Origin: Bacillota bacterium
GTDB taxonomy: Bacteria; Bacillota; Clostridia; Christensenellales; Aristaeellaceae
Assembly (NCBI GenBank): GCA_023392395.1
Contig: JAEVZE010000492.1
Location: forward strand, 1-9,049
DNA length: 9,049 bases
Reading direction: 5' to 3'
Position numbers and translations under genes: made by a program. Below are positions 1 through 6,786 of the stretch, piece after piece. The notes under the pieces are model-generated. The model made no database searches. It was not told the origin of the DNA and was given only the letters and a program-made list of their open reading frames with translations. The stretch's first letter is position 1. Every line of letters begins with the position of its first letter.

Positions 1-1524
1 CTGGAAGTTCTCCTCCGGGATCAGCACTCGTTTCAAGCCGGCCTTTGCGGCCGCGTCGATCTTCTGCGGCACGCCGCCTACTGGCAGCGCCTTTCCGTAC
101 ACCGACAATTCGCCGGTCAGTGCCACGTCGCAGGCCACCGGCGCACCTTCGATGGCCGACGCAACCGCCACCGCCATCGCAACGCCTGCCGACGGCCCGT
201 CCACCGGCACGCCGCCTGGGAAGTTGAGGTGTACGTCGTACTGGTCCACGGGCATACCCCGGGCGCGCAGGCAGGTCATCGCGTTCTCCGCGGCGGCGCG
301 GGCCATGGACCGCCTGCGCATGGTGCGGCCCCGCCCGTCGCCGATATCCTCCTCCTCGACGATGCCGGTCACATTGACCCGTCCGCTGCCGGGCACCGCG
401 ATGGCCTCAATCTCCATTACAGCGCCCTGATGCGAGCCGTACACCGCCAGGCCGTTCACCAGGCCGGGCGCGGGCTCCTTGTGGGTACGCGGTTCGATGT
501 GGGGAGTGTAATGTCCGCTCTCCGCCACCCATTCGATGTCGCGGCGCTCGACAGCGTGCCGACCGTCCTGCCGGGCGACGCCGGAGGCCATCTGGATGAT
601 GTTGACTGCGTCACGCCCGCTGGCCGCGTACTGCCCCACCAGTTTCGCATCCTCGTCCTTGAGCGCAAAGCCGGTCTTCTTGGCCGCGCCGGTGGCGATA
701 AGCGCCAGCTCTTCGCGCTCAAGAGGTCTGAAGAACACCTCCATGCAGCGGGAGCGCAGCGCGGCCGGCAGGTCCTCCGGCGAGCGGGTGGTCGCCCCCA
801 CCAGCCGGAAGTCGGCGGGCAGGCCGGACTTGAAGATCTCGTGGATGTAGCGGGGGGTGCCCCGGTCGTCCGGATTGTAGTAGGCCGACTCGAACCGGAC
901 CAGCCGGTCCTCCAACACTTTCAGCAGCTTATTCATCTGCACCGGGTGCAGTTCGCCAATCTCGTCCAGAAACAGCACGCCGCCGTGGGCCCGGGTGACC
1001 GCGCCCTCCTTGGGCTGCGGCACGCCGTTGATGCCCAGTTGCCCCGCACCTTGATAGATCGGGTCGTGTACGCTACCAATCAGCGGGTCCGCGATGGCGC
1101 GCTCGTCAAAGCGCACGCAGGTGGCGTCCATCTCGATGAACGGCGCGTCCGGTAGAAACGGCGTACCCTCGGTCCTTCGAGCCTCTTCCAGCACCAGCCG
1201 TGCGGCGCAGGTCTTGCCAATGCCAGGCGGGCCGTAGATGATCACATGCTGCGGGTTGGGCGAACATAAGACCGCCTTCAGTGCGCGGATGCCTTCCTCC
1301 TGGCCGATGATGTCGGAAAAATCCCGGGGCCTGACCTGCTCGGACAGCGGCTGCGTGAGGCTTATGCGCCTGAGCCGCCCCAGCTTGTCCATCTCCCGGT
1401 GCCCCACGGTAGAGCGCGGCGCGCTGCCGTCGGACCTTGGCTGGCCCTTCAACTGGCGATAGAAATATACCCCGACGATGATCGTAACGGTCATTTGAAT
1501 GATCAGCAGCACGACGGAAACCAA
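1..1524 (-). CDS. lonB: LonB, membrane-anchored Lon-family ATP-dependent protease (3' end outside window)
   Basis: ATP-dependent serine protease of the Lon superfamily. In Bacillus, LonB is the sporulation-associated paralogue made in the forespore. About 508 residues are present, and comparison with the family (about 550) suggests 40-50 C-terminal residues are lost beyond the window edge. In order there is an N-terminal hydrophobic helix (about residues 2-22, then YFYRQLKGQ), an AAA+ domain with Walker A GPPGIGKT (98-105) and Walker B VLFLDE (183-188), and the Lon protease domain. The catalytic dyad is visible: Ser445 in PVDGPSAG and Lys488 in GGVPQK, 43 residues apart as in other Lon enzymes. 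It lacks the large LonA N-terminal domain. The start chosen is TTG at 1524, six bases after GGGAGGGGA. An ATG at 1531 is out of frame and abuts the ribosome binding site. It lies downstream of clpX on the same strand, separated by two hairpins. Confidence 0.93.
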   Translation of the reverse strand, partial: MVSVVLLIIQMTVTIIVGVYFYRQLKGQPRSDGSAPRSTVGHREMDKLGRLRRISLTQPLSEQVRPRDFSDIIGQEEGIRALKAVLCSPNPQHVIIYGPPGIGKTCAARLVLEEARRTEGTPFLPDAPFIEMDATCVRFDERAIADPLIGSVHDPIYQGAGQLGINGVPQPKEGAVTRAHGGVLFLDEIGELHPVQMNKLLKVLEDRLVRFESAYYNPDDRGTPRYIHEIFKSGLPADFRLVGATTRSPEDLPAALRSRCMEVFFRPLEREELALIATGAAKKTGFALKDEDAKLVGQYAASGRDAVNIIQMASGVARQDGRHAVERRDIEWVAESGHYTPHIEPRTHKEPAPGLVNGLAVYGSHQGAVMEIEAIAVPGSGRVNVTGIVEEEDIGDGRGRTMRRRSMARAAAENAMTCLRARGMPVDQYDVHLNFPGGVPVDGPSAGVAMAVAVASAIEGAPVACDVALTGELSVYGKALPVGGVPQKIDAAAKAGLKRVLIPEENFQ

Positions 1525-1562
1525 AAAGCATCCCCTCCCGCGCTTAGTATGGGAAGGGATGC
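1523..1562 (-). terminator. Terminator-like hairpin overlapping the lonB ribosome binding site and start
   Basis: Read on the minus strand, GCATCCCTTCCC (1562-1551) pairs with GGGAGGGGATGC (1539-1528) over 12 bp around an 11-base loop and is followed at once by TTTTT (1527-1523). The single non-Watson-Crick pair is G-U in the minus-strand RNA but C-A in the plus-strand RNA, so the structure is built for minus-strand transcripts. It has the form of an intrinsic terminator for transcripts coming from clpX. Unusually, the 3' arm holds the lonB ribosome binding site and the U-tract runs into the TTG start codon. It could act as terminator, as ribosome-site mask, or both. Confidence 0.65.
1531..1539 (-). 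promoter_or_regulatory. Ribosome binding site that decides the lonB TTG start
   Basis: GGGAGGGGA on the minus strand sits six bases before TTG (1524-1522), good initiation spacing. The overlapping ATG at 1531-1529 leaves no spacer and leads into a different frame without the transmembrane helix. The site is entirely inside the 3' arm of a hairpin, so its access may be controlled by RNA folding. Confidence 0.65.
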
Positions 1563-1621
1563 TGGAAACCAAACATCAGAAAATCTGTTTTCAACTTTCT
1601 GTTGAGAACGAATTCCCGATG

Positions 1622-1656
1622 AAACACGTTCCCGGCGCGTAAGGCGCCGGGAACGA
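1622..1656 (-). repeat. Dispersed hairpin repeat, copy A (clpX-lonB gap)
   Basis: A perfect 12-bp stem, CGTTCCCGGCGC / GCGCCGGGAACG, with a 5-base loop, ending in GTGTTT on the minus strand. Across 35 bases it matches copy B at 8876-8910 (plus strand) at 32 positions, and the three differences are all in or beside the loop. It begins 20 bases after the clpX stop, so it could also help terminate or protect the clpX message, although its T-tract is weak. The remainder of the clpX-lonB gap (1563-1621) shows only a minor TCAAC/GTTGA stem. Confidence 0.75.
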
Positions 1657-1675
1657 CAAAAGGTTGAGCTTTGCT

Positions 1676-2989
1676 TCAGGACACGTTCGGCTCCGTCCGG
1701 GCAGCCTTGGGGCTGGTCTGGAACTGCCGCCGCTTTTGCGGCGCTGCCGCCGGTTCGCCCTCGATCAAATCGGGGCTGCCGCCTTTTCGCACCGCGTCCT
1801 CGGTGATGATGCACTTGCGCACGGCATCCTTCGAGCGCAGGACGTACATGGTGACCAGCATCACGCCCTCGATGATCGCGCGCAGGCCGCGCGCGCCGCT
1901 CTTGCGCTTGAGCGCCAGTTCCGCGATGGCGCGAAGCGCCTCGTCGGTGAACGTCAGCTCCACGCCGTCCATCTCCAGAAGCCGCTGATACTGCTTGACC
2001 AGCGCGTTCCGAGGTTCGGTGAGGATCTTGACCAGTGCCTGCTCATCCAGCTGCGACAGCGTGACCACAACCGGGAGTCGGCCGACGAACTCGGGAATCA
2101 GACCGAACTTGATCAGGTCCTCAGGCCGCACCTGTACCAGCACTTCGTCGCTGTTTTCATTGGACTTGCTCTGGATTTCCGCGCCAAACCCCATCACCTT
2201 TTTGCCGATGCGGTTGGCAACAATCTTGTCCAGGCCGTCAAACGCGCCGCCGCAGATGAACAGGATGTTGGTGGTGTCGATCTGCAGGAAATCCTGGTGC
2301 GGGTGCTTGCGGCCGCCCTGCGGCGGAACGCTGGCCACCGTGCCTTCCAGAATCTTGAGTAGCGCCTGCTGTACGCCCTCGCCGCTCACGTCGCGGGTGA
2401 TGGAGGGGTTCTCGCTCTTCCTTGCGATCTTGTCGATTTCATCGATATAGATGATGTCGCGCTGCGCCAGTTCGATGTCGTAGTCCGCGTTCTGGATCAG
2501 CCTGAGCAGGATGTTCTCCACATCCTCGCCCACGTAACCGGCCTCGGTCAGGCTGGTGGCGTCGCCGATGGCGAAGGGGACGTTCAGGATCTTGGCCAGC
2601 GTCTGGGCAAGATAGGTCTTGCCGCAGCCGGTAGGGCCCATCATTACGACATTAGACTTCTGCAGCTCCACGTCGCCCTTGCGGGCGGGGTGGGCAATGC
2701 GCTTGTAGTGGTTGTAGACCGCGACGGACAGCGCCTTCTTGGCGTAGTCCTGCCCGATCACGTACTGATCGAGCACCTCCTTGATCTCGGAGGGCTTCTT
2801 GAGCGTCATCGCGCCGCGCTCGGAGATCATGTCAACGTCGTCGGCCACAATCTCCTGGCATAGGAGCACGCACTCGTCGCAGATATACACGCCCGGGCCT
2901 GCGACAATGCGCCGCACCTGTTCGTGCGTCTTGCCGCAGAACGAACACTTGACGGTCTTGTTGTTCAGAAAATCATCCTGTTTTGCCAT
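1676..2989 (-). CDS. clpX: ClpX, ATP-dependent unfoldase subunit of the Clp protease
   Basis: AAA+ hexameric unfoldase that recognises substrates and threads them into ClpP in the cytoplasm. At 437 residues it is slightly longer than typical ClpX. The N-terminal zinc-binding domain has Cys15, Cys18, Cys37 and Cys40. The AAA+ core shows Walker A GPTGCGKT (118-125), pore loop GYVG (151-154), Walker B IIYIDE (179-184) and the RKH pore loop (227-229). The ClpP-docking loop reads MGF (266-268) where IGF or a similar aliphatic-GF is usual. The last 25-30 residues form a polar, basic, proline- and alanine-containing tail that looks disordered. The start has AAAGGAG six bases upstream. The gene follows clpP by 44 bases, consistent with co-transcription and a shared ClpXP machine. 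Confidence 0.98.
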   Translation of the reverse strand: MAKQDDFLNNKTVKCSFCGKTHEQVRRIVAGPGVYICDECVLLCQEIVADDVDMISERGAMTLKKPSEIKEVLDQYVIGQDYAKKALSVAVYNHYKRIAHPARKGDVELQKSNVVMMGPTGCGKTYLAQTLAKILNVPFAIGDATSLTEAGYVGEDVENILLRLIQNADYDIELAQRDIIYIDEIDKIARKSENPSITRDVSGEGVQQALLKILEGTVASVPPQGGRKHPHQDFLQIDTTNILFICGGAFDGLDKIVANRIGKKVMGFGAEIQSKSNENSDEVLVQVRPEDLIKFGLIPEFVGRLPVVVTLSQLDEQALVKILTEPRNALVKQYQRLLEMDGVELTFTDEALRAIAELALKRKSGARGLRAIIEGVMLVTMYVLRSKDAVRKCIITEDAVRKGGSPDLIEGEPAAAPQKRRQFQTSPKAARTEPNVS

Positions 2990-3033
2990 GAAGAACTCCT
3001 TTAGAGGCGCCTTGCGCCTGGTAGTGCGTGTCT

Positions 3034-3618
3034 TTAGCGCCTCGGTGCGAAGATCTCGTCAATCAAACCGTATTCCTTCGCATCTTGAGCGGTGAGGAAG
3101 AAATCGCGCTCGACATCCTTTTCGATCTGCTCGAGGGGCTTGCCGGTATTCTTGGCCAGTTCCTCGTTGAGCTTTTTCTTGATGCGCAGGATCTGCTCGG
3201 CGTGGATCTGAATATCGGTCGCCTGACCGCGCGCGCCGCCCGAGGGCTGGTGGATCATGATCTCGGCGTTGGGCAGCGCCTTGCGCTTGCCTTTCGCGCC
3301 CGCCGCCAGCAGGAACGCGCCCATCGATGCGGCCATGCCAACGCACAGGGTGGACACTTCGCACTTTAGGTACTTCATGGTATCGTAGATGGCAAGCCCC
3401 GCGGTTACTGAACCACCGGGGCTGTTGATGTACAGCATGATGTCGGCGTCCGGGTCTTCCATCTCCAGGAACAGCATCTGTGCCACGACGATGTTGGCAG
3501 TGTCGTCGTCGACTTCGCCTCCGAGAAACACGATGCGATCCTTGAGTAACCTTGAGTAAATGTCATAGGAGCGTTCTCCTCGGTTGGTTTGCTCGACAAC
3601 ATAAGGGATAAGGTTCAT
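3034..3618 (-). CDS. clpP: ClpP, serine protease subunit of Clp proteases
   Basis: Proteolytic subunit that forms two stacked heptameric rings and degrades proteins fed by ClpX and possibly other Clp ATPases. Its 194 residues are full length for the family. The catalytic triad is recognisable: Ser98 in GMAASMGAF, His123 in MIHQPSGG and Asp172 in ERDFFLT. The YINSPGGSV strand-turn (63-71) and the central helix region are typical. Translation starts at ATG 3618, eight bases after AGGAGGTG. It lies 85 bases downstream of tig, with a probable promoter in that gap, and is followed closely by clpX. No CtsR-type heptad repeat or CIRCE element was seen upstream. Confidence 0.98.
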   Translation of the reverse strand: MNLIPYVVEQTNRGERSYDIYSRLLKDRIVFLGGEVDDDTANIVVAQMLFLEMEDPDADIMLYINSPGGSVTAGLAIYDTMKYLKCEVSTLCVGMAASMGAFLLAAGAKGKRKALPNAEIMIHQPSGGARGQATDIQIHAEQILRIKKKLNEELAKNTGKPLEQIEKDVERDFFLTAQDAKEYGLIDEIFAPRR

Positions 3619-3680
3619 ATGCGTGGCACCTCCTGTGCGGCTGAGCCGCCCTTGATTCCTGAGTGGGGTCTCCTCGGAGC

Positions 3681-3707
3681 ATTATACCCGCGGGAGCCTA
3701 AAGTCAA
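3681..3707 (-). promoter_or_regulatory. Probable SigA-type promoter for clpP (internal to the tig cluster)
   Basis: On the minus strand, TTGACT (3707-3702) and a perfect TATAAT (3686-3681) are separated by 15 bases. The -35 overlaps the tig stop codon (3706-3704). The predicted transcript start lies near 3674, giving a leader of about 55 bases that contains a small GCGGCT/AGCCGC stem just before the clpP ribosome binding site. The 15-base spacer is shorter than the optimal 17, so strength is uncertain. It would let clpP-clpX be expressed independently of tig. Confidence 0.5.
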
Positions 3708-4990
3708 TCGCCGACCGCTTCGCTTTTCAAAAGCTCAATGGTTTTTTCCATCGCGGCGATGTTGGCGAAGTATTTGCGGTCATCTTCCGAAAGCGTCTTC
3801 TCGAAGTCCTCGGCGCTCTTGCCGGACTGCGGCGCGAACTTTTCGATCTGCACCTTCACGTCTTCGTCCGTTGCTTCGATGTTTTCGGCCTTGCGCACGG
3901 CTTCCAGCACCATCTGGGTCTTGACGCGGCGGAGCGCATCGTCATGCTGGGAATCGCGCATCGACTCGATGGTCTGGCCGGTGTACTTTAGGAAGTCGTC
4001 CATCCGCATGCCCTGATACATCATGCGTAGCTCCATATCGCGCAGCATGGCGTCGATCTGGTTCTGGACCATGGGTTCGGGGATATCCACTTCCGCGTTT
4101 TCCACCACCGCCTCGACAACCTCGTTTTCAAACTCGGCGTCGGCTCGCTCTTCGGCGCGCTTGACCAGCTTGGCCTTGACGTCGTCCTTGTAGGCGGCCA
4201 GAGTGTCAAATTCGGACACGTCCTTTGCGAACTCGTCGTCCAGCGCCGGCAGTTCCTTTTGCTGGATGGCGTTGACCTTGGTGTGGAACACGGCGGGTTT
4301 GCCTTTCAGCGCCTCTGCATGATATTCCTCCGGGAAGGTCACGTGCACGTCCACTTCATCGCCCGCGGAAGCGCCGATCAGGCCCTCTTCAAAGCCGGGG
4401 ATGAAGCTGCCGGAGCCGATGGTCAGAAGGTGTCCGTCGGCGGAGCCGCCTTCGAACTGCTCGCCGTCCACAAAGCCCTTGTAGTCGATGTTGACCTGAT
4501 CGTCCAGCTTGACCGGGCGGTCGGCCACGTCGATGTAGCGGGCGACGCGCTCGCGGGCGCGCTCAAGTTCTGCGTTCACGTCGTCTTCGGTGACGTCCAC
4601 ACCGGCTTTCGCCGCCTGAACGCCCTTGTATTCGCCCAAGATGACCTCAGGCCGCACGTAGACGGTGGCGGAGAAGGTCAGCGCCTTGCCTTTTCCGATC
4701 TCCTCCACGTCAACCTTGGGCTGATCCACCGGCGTCAGACCGTGCTCGCGCACCGCGCCGTCGTAGATTTCCGGGAAAATCGCGTCAAAAGCGTCCTCAT
4801 AGAAGATCGATTCGCCATAGTGCAATTCGATCACCTTTCGGGGTGCGTGGCCCTTTCGGAAGCCGGGGATATTGATGCGCTTGACCACCTTGTGGTAGGC
4901 GCTCTCCATACCCTTTTCAAAGATCTCAGGTTCAACACTAAAATCAAGCTTGACCTGATTGGACGAAATTTTCTCCATTTTGCTGCTCAT
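3704..4990 (-). CDS. tig: Trigger factor, ribosome-associated chaperone and peptidyl-prolyl isomerase
   Basis: Binds the ribosome exit tunnel and shields nascent chains, with a prolyl isomerase domain that assists folding. At 428 residues it has normal family length. The ribosome-binding signature PGFRKGHAP (42-50) lies in the N-terminal domain. The FKBP-like isomerase domain spans roughly residues 158-246 and includes YKGFVDGEQFEGG and GSGSFIPGFEEGL. The rest is the helical C-terminal substrate-binding domain. Start Met1 is preferred over Met5 because GGGGAGG lies about 10 bases upstream of Met1. It is first in the tig-clpP-clpX-lonB order common in Firmicutes, and is divergently transcribed from the methyltransferase gene. 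Confidence 0.98.
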   Translation of the reverse strand: MSSKMEKISSNQVKLDFSVEPEIFEKGMESAYHKVVKRINIPGFRKGHAPRKVIELHYGESIFYEDAFDAIFPEIYDGAVREHGLTPVDQPKVDVEEIGKGKALTFSATVYVRPEVILGEYKGVQAAKAGVDVTEDDVNAELERARERVARYIDVADRPVKLDDQVNIDYKGFVDGEQFEGGSADGHLLTIGSGSFIPGFEEGLIGASAGDEVDVHVTFPEEYHAEALKGKPAVFHTKVNAIQQKELPALDDEFAKDVSEFDTLAAYKDDVKAKLVKRAEERADAEFENEVVEAVVENAEVDIPEPMVQNQIDAMLRDMELRMMYQGMRMDDFLKYTGQTIESMRDSQHDDALRRVKTQMVLEAVRKAENIEATDEDVKVQIEKFAPQSGKSAEDFEKTLSEDDRKYFANIAAMEKTIELLKSEAVGD

Positions 4991-5040
4991 AACAGTTAGT
5001 CCTCCCCAATCTCACCGCCCAGGGCGGCCATAGCCAAATA

Positions 5041-5069
5041 ATTTTACCACAACTGACGTTCCGATGCAA
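5041..5069 (-). promoter_or_regulatory. tig: SigA-type promoter for tig
   Basis: On the minus strand, TTGCAT (5069-5064), a 17-base spacer and TAAAAT (5046-5041) form a good promoter, reinforced by an extended -10 (TGG directly before TAAAAT). Predicted start is near 5034, giving a leader of about 44 bases. That leader holds a short GC-rich inverted repeat, CCGCCC/GGGCGG with one central base (5015-5027), just upstream of the tig ribosome binding site. Confidence 0.65.
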
Positions 5070-5089
5070 TGGCTAAACGTAAAATGAAC

Positions 5090-5118
5090 TTGAGGAGTAA
5101 GATTTCGCGTGTTATAAT
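5090..5118 (+). promoter_or_regulatory. SigA-type promoter for the methyltransferase gene
   Basis: TTGAGG (5090-5095), a 17-base spacer and a perfect TATAAT (5113-5118) with an extended -10 TGT (5110-5112). The predicted start near 5125 leaves a leader of only about 24 bases, too short for a SAM riboswitch or T-box. The -35 hexamers of this and the tig promoter are about 20 bases apart, back to back. Confidence 0.75.
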
Positions 5119-5135
5119 TTGGTTGAATGTCAATC

Positions 5136-5140
5136 GGAGG
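5136..5140 (+). promoter_or_regulatory. Ribosome binding site that decides the methyltransferase start
   Basis: GGAGG sits eight bases before the ATG at 5149. An upstream in-frame TTG at 5119 is rejected because it falls at the edge of the promoter -10 and upstream of the predicted transcript start. Confidence 0.8.
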
Positions 5141-5148
5141 GCTTAGTT

Positions 5149-6351
5149 ATGGAAGATTTCAGGCAGGCGCTGAGGAAGCGGGCCGTGCTGTTTGATGGCA
5201 GTATGGGCGCTTTATTGGGCCAGATGGGCGTCGAAACCGAGTGCCCGGACCTTCTGAGCGTCACCCGGCCGGAGCTCATTAAGGGCATCCATGAAGCCTA
5301 CGTCAAGGCGGGGGCCGAGGTGATTCTGACCAATACCTTCGGCGCGACTTCCATCAAATTGGAGCGGGCGGGCTTCGAGGCGAAGTCGGCGGAGATCGCG
5401 GCGGCGGCGGTTAAAAACGCGAAGGCGTCCGGTGCGCCCTTCGTGGCACTGGATCTGGGCCCCGTCGGGCGATTCCTTGCGCCGGTGGGCGATGTAAGCT
5501 TTGACCAGATGATGGCCTCGCTCCGGGCGTTTTGCCGCGCGGGCGCGGATGCAGGCGCGGACCTGATCGTCATCGAGACACAGACGGACCTGGCTGAAAT
5601 GCGCTGCGCGCTGATCGCCGCCCGGGAGACGGGCCTTCCGGTGGTGGCGTCCTCCACCTATTCCGGGAACGCCCGCACGCTGACCGGCGGCGCGCCCGAA
5701 TGCGCGGCGCTGATCGCGCAAGCGCTGAACGCGGTGGCGGCGGGCATCAACTGCTCCGGCGGGCCGCAGCAGATGCTGAAACCCCTCAAGGCGATGCGCG
5801 CCGTTTCGCCGATCCCGGTGGTGGTGCAGCCCAACGCGGGGCTTCCGTCCGTGGGTCCCAATGGCCGGGCGGTGTTCCCCTTCGGACCCGACACGATGGC
5901 CCCGTTCATGGCGGAGATCCTGGCCGCAGGCGCTTCCGCCATCGGCGGCTGCTGCGGCACCACGCCGGAGCACATCGCAAAAATGCGGACGCTCGTCGAT
6001 GGCGCGCTTTCGCCGGAATCCACATGGGACGGCGTCGTGCGCATCTGCTCCAGCCGCGTTTTTCTGCCACTTTCGGAAGCAAGGGAAGCGCTTGAGGAGA
6101 TCTCTGACCCCGAGGACCTGTACGACCTGGAGCCGGGCACTGTGCCGATGATCGACCTGACGGGCTTTTCCCCCGAGGAGGCGCGCGCAACGTCTGAAGC
6201 GGCCCAGACCATGACAAAGGCCCCCCTCGCCTTCCGGGCGGAGGATGCCAAGGTGCTAGACGCGGCGCTTGAGGTGTACACGGGCGTTGCCCTGGTGGAC
6301 GGAGCGGGCCTAGATGAAATCATCGACCGCTGGGGTGCTCTTAGGCTGTAG
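5149..6351 (+). CDS. Homocysteine S-methyltransferase family protein with a degenerate C-terminal pterin-barrel remnant
   Basis: Predicted zinc-dependent methyltransferase that would methylate homocysteine to methionine; the methyl donor cannot be told from sequence. The protein has 400 residues. The N-terminal domain (about 1-290) matches the MetH/BHMT/MmuM barrel: DGSMG (16-20), TNTFGA (61-66) and the three zinc-ligand cysteines Cys202 (INCSGG), Cys268 and Cys269 (GGCCGTT). Residues about 290-400 do not belong to that domain. Their end (APLAFRAEDAKVLDAAL, VYTGVALVDG) resembles part of the pterin-binding barrel of cobalamin-dependent MetH (family pattern PLQIDSSDPEALEAALRVYNGKPIVNS), but the GERINPTG folate motif is absent. 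No cobalamin-binding or activation domain follows. By inference it is a partial MetH-like protein needing separate partners, or it uses another donor. It is monocistronic, with its own promoter and terminator. Confidence 0.85.
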   Translation: MEDFRQALRKRAVLFDGSMGALLGQMGVETECPDLLSVTRPELIKGIHEAYVKAGAEVILTNTFGATSIKLERAGFEAKSAEIAAAAVKNAKASGAPFVALDLGPVGRFLAPVGDVSFDQMMASLRAFCRAGADAGADLIVIETQTDLAEMRCALIAARETGLPVVASSTYSGNARTLTGGAPECAALIAQALNAVAAGINCSGGPQQMLKPLKAMRAVSPIPVVVQPNAGLPSVGPNGRAVFPFGPDTMAPFMAEILAAGASAIGGCCGTTPEHIAKMRTLVDGALSPESTWDGVVRICSSRVFLPLSEAREALEEISDPEDLYDLEPGTVPMIDLTGFSPEEARATSEAAQTMTKAPLAFRAEDAKVLDAALEVYTGVALVDGAGLDEIIDRWGALRL

Positions 6352-6374
6352 CCGCTCCCACCTTAAGGGTATGC

Positions 6375-6405
6375 AAAAGCCGCTTCTTCACGAAGCGGCC
6401 TTTTT
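6375..6405. terminator. Bidirectional intrinsic terminator between convergent genes
   Basis: GCCGCTTC (6379-6386) pairs perfectly with GAAGCGGC (6392-6399) around the loop TTCAC, followed by CTTTTT on the plus strand. AAAA before the stem gives a T-run after it on the minus strand. It ends the methyltransferase transcript on the plus strand and the small membrane-protein transcript on the minus strand. Confidence 0.9.
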
Positions 6406-6417
6406 GATGCCTTGATG

Positions 6418-6765
6418 TTACTTGATGATCTGATAACTGCCGATGAAGGGGATTTCGCGCGCGTCGCCCTTGGATGCGGCAAGATACGTATAGTACAGTC
6501 CGATGACGGCGACGGCGATGTTACACAGCGCGTGCGCGATGTATACCAGCCAGCCGACAATCGGGATCCAGCCGAGGATCCATTCCAGCAGCCCAAAGAC
6601 AATCCAGATGGCGAATCCGGCGATCCACAAAAGCAGGCCTTGATTTGCGCAGAACTTGCCAAAACGGGAATCAGGGCAGGTAATGAACGGCAGGAAGAAG
6701 ATCAGGTATCCCAGGCCGCCAAGCACTCGGTTCTTTGCAACGTCGCCTTGATCAAAGTTCGCCAT
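6418..6765 (-). CDS. Small membrane protein, Tic20/DUF4870-like
   Basis: A 115-residue hydrophobic protein of unknown function. The soluble N-terminus (1-13) is followed by membrane segments at about 14-29, 43-64 and 67-96, the last perhaps two short helices, and a polar C-terminus (98-115). The pattern YLIFFLPFITCPDSRFGKF then ANQGL (residues 20-44), with a later GWIPIVGW, is like the widespread DUF4870/Tic20-like small membrane proteins whose role is not established. The start at 6765 is chosen because AAGGGG lies eight bases upstream. An in-frame upstream ATG at 6846 would translate through the promoter. It is downstream of the galE-lipoprotein pair on the same strand but has its own promoter and a shared bidirectional terminator. 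Confidence 0.8.
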   Translation of the reverse strand: MANFDQGDVAKNRVLGGLGYLIFFLPFITCPDSRFGKFCANQGLLLWIAGFAIWIVFGLLEWILGWIPIVGWLVYIAHALCNIAVAVIGLYYTYLAASKGDAREIPFIGSYQIIK

Positions 6766-6786
6766 GCTCCACACCCCTTGTTCTCT

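Noticed and set aside
229..1155. 308-residue plus-strand open frame opposite lonB
   Set aside because: It lies fully antisense to a frame with intact Walker and protease motifs, has no recognisable domain and no ribosome binding site; long antisense frames are expected in GC-rich DNA.
1545..1551. CATACTA resembling a SigG -10 element upstream of lonB
   Set aside because: It would suit a forespore gene, but no matching -35 (GNATR-like) is found 17-18 bases upstream, and the heptamer is short enough to occur by chance inside the hairpin.
3619..3703. CtsR or CIRCE (HrcA) control of clpP
   Set aside because: No GGTCAAA-type direct repeat and no TTAGCACTC/GAGTGCTAA inverted repeat is present in the tig-clpP gap or the tig leader.
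4259..4999. 246-residue plus-strand open frame opposite tig
   Set aside because: It is antisense to a complete trigger factor gene, with no motif and no promoter or ribosome binding site.
4991..5148. Possible SAM riboswitch or T-box ahead of the methyltransferase
   Set aside because: The promoter leaves a leader of only about 24 bases and there is no terminator hairpin before the ATG.
5212..5973. 253-residue minus-strand open frame opposite the methyltransferase
   Set aside because: Arginine/alanine-rich composition, a typical shadow frame of a GC-rich gene; the plus-strand frame has all family motifs.
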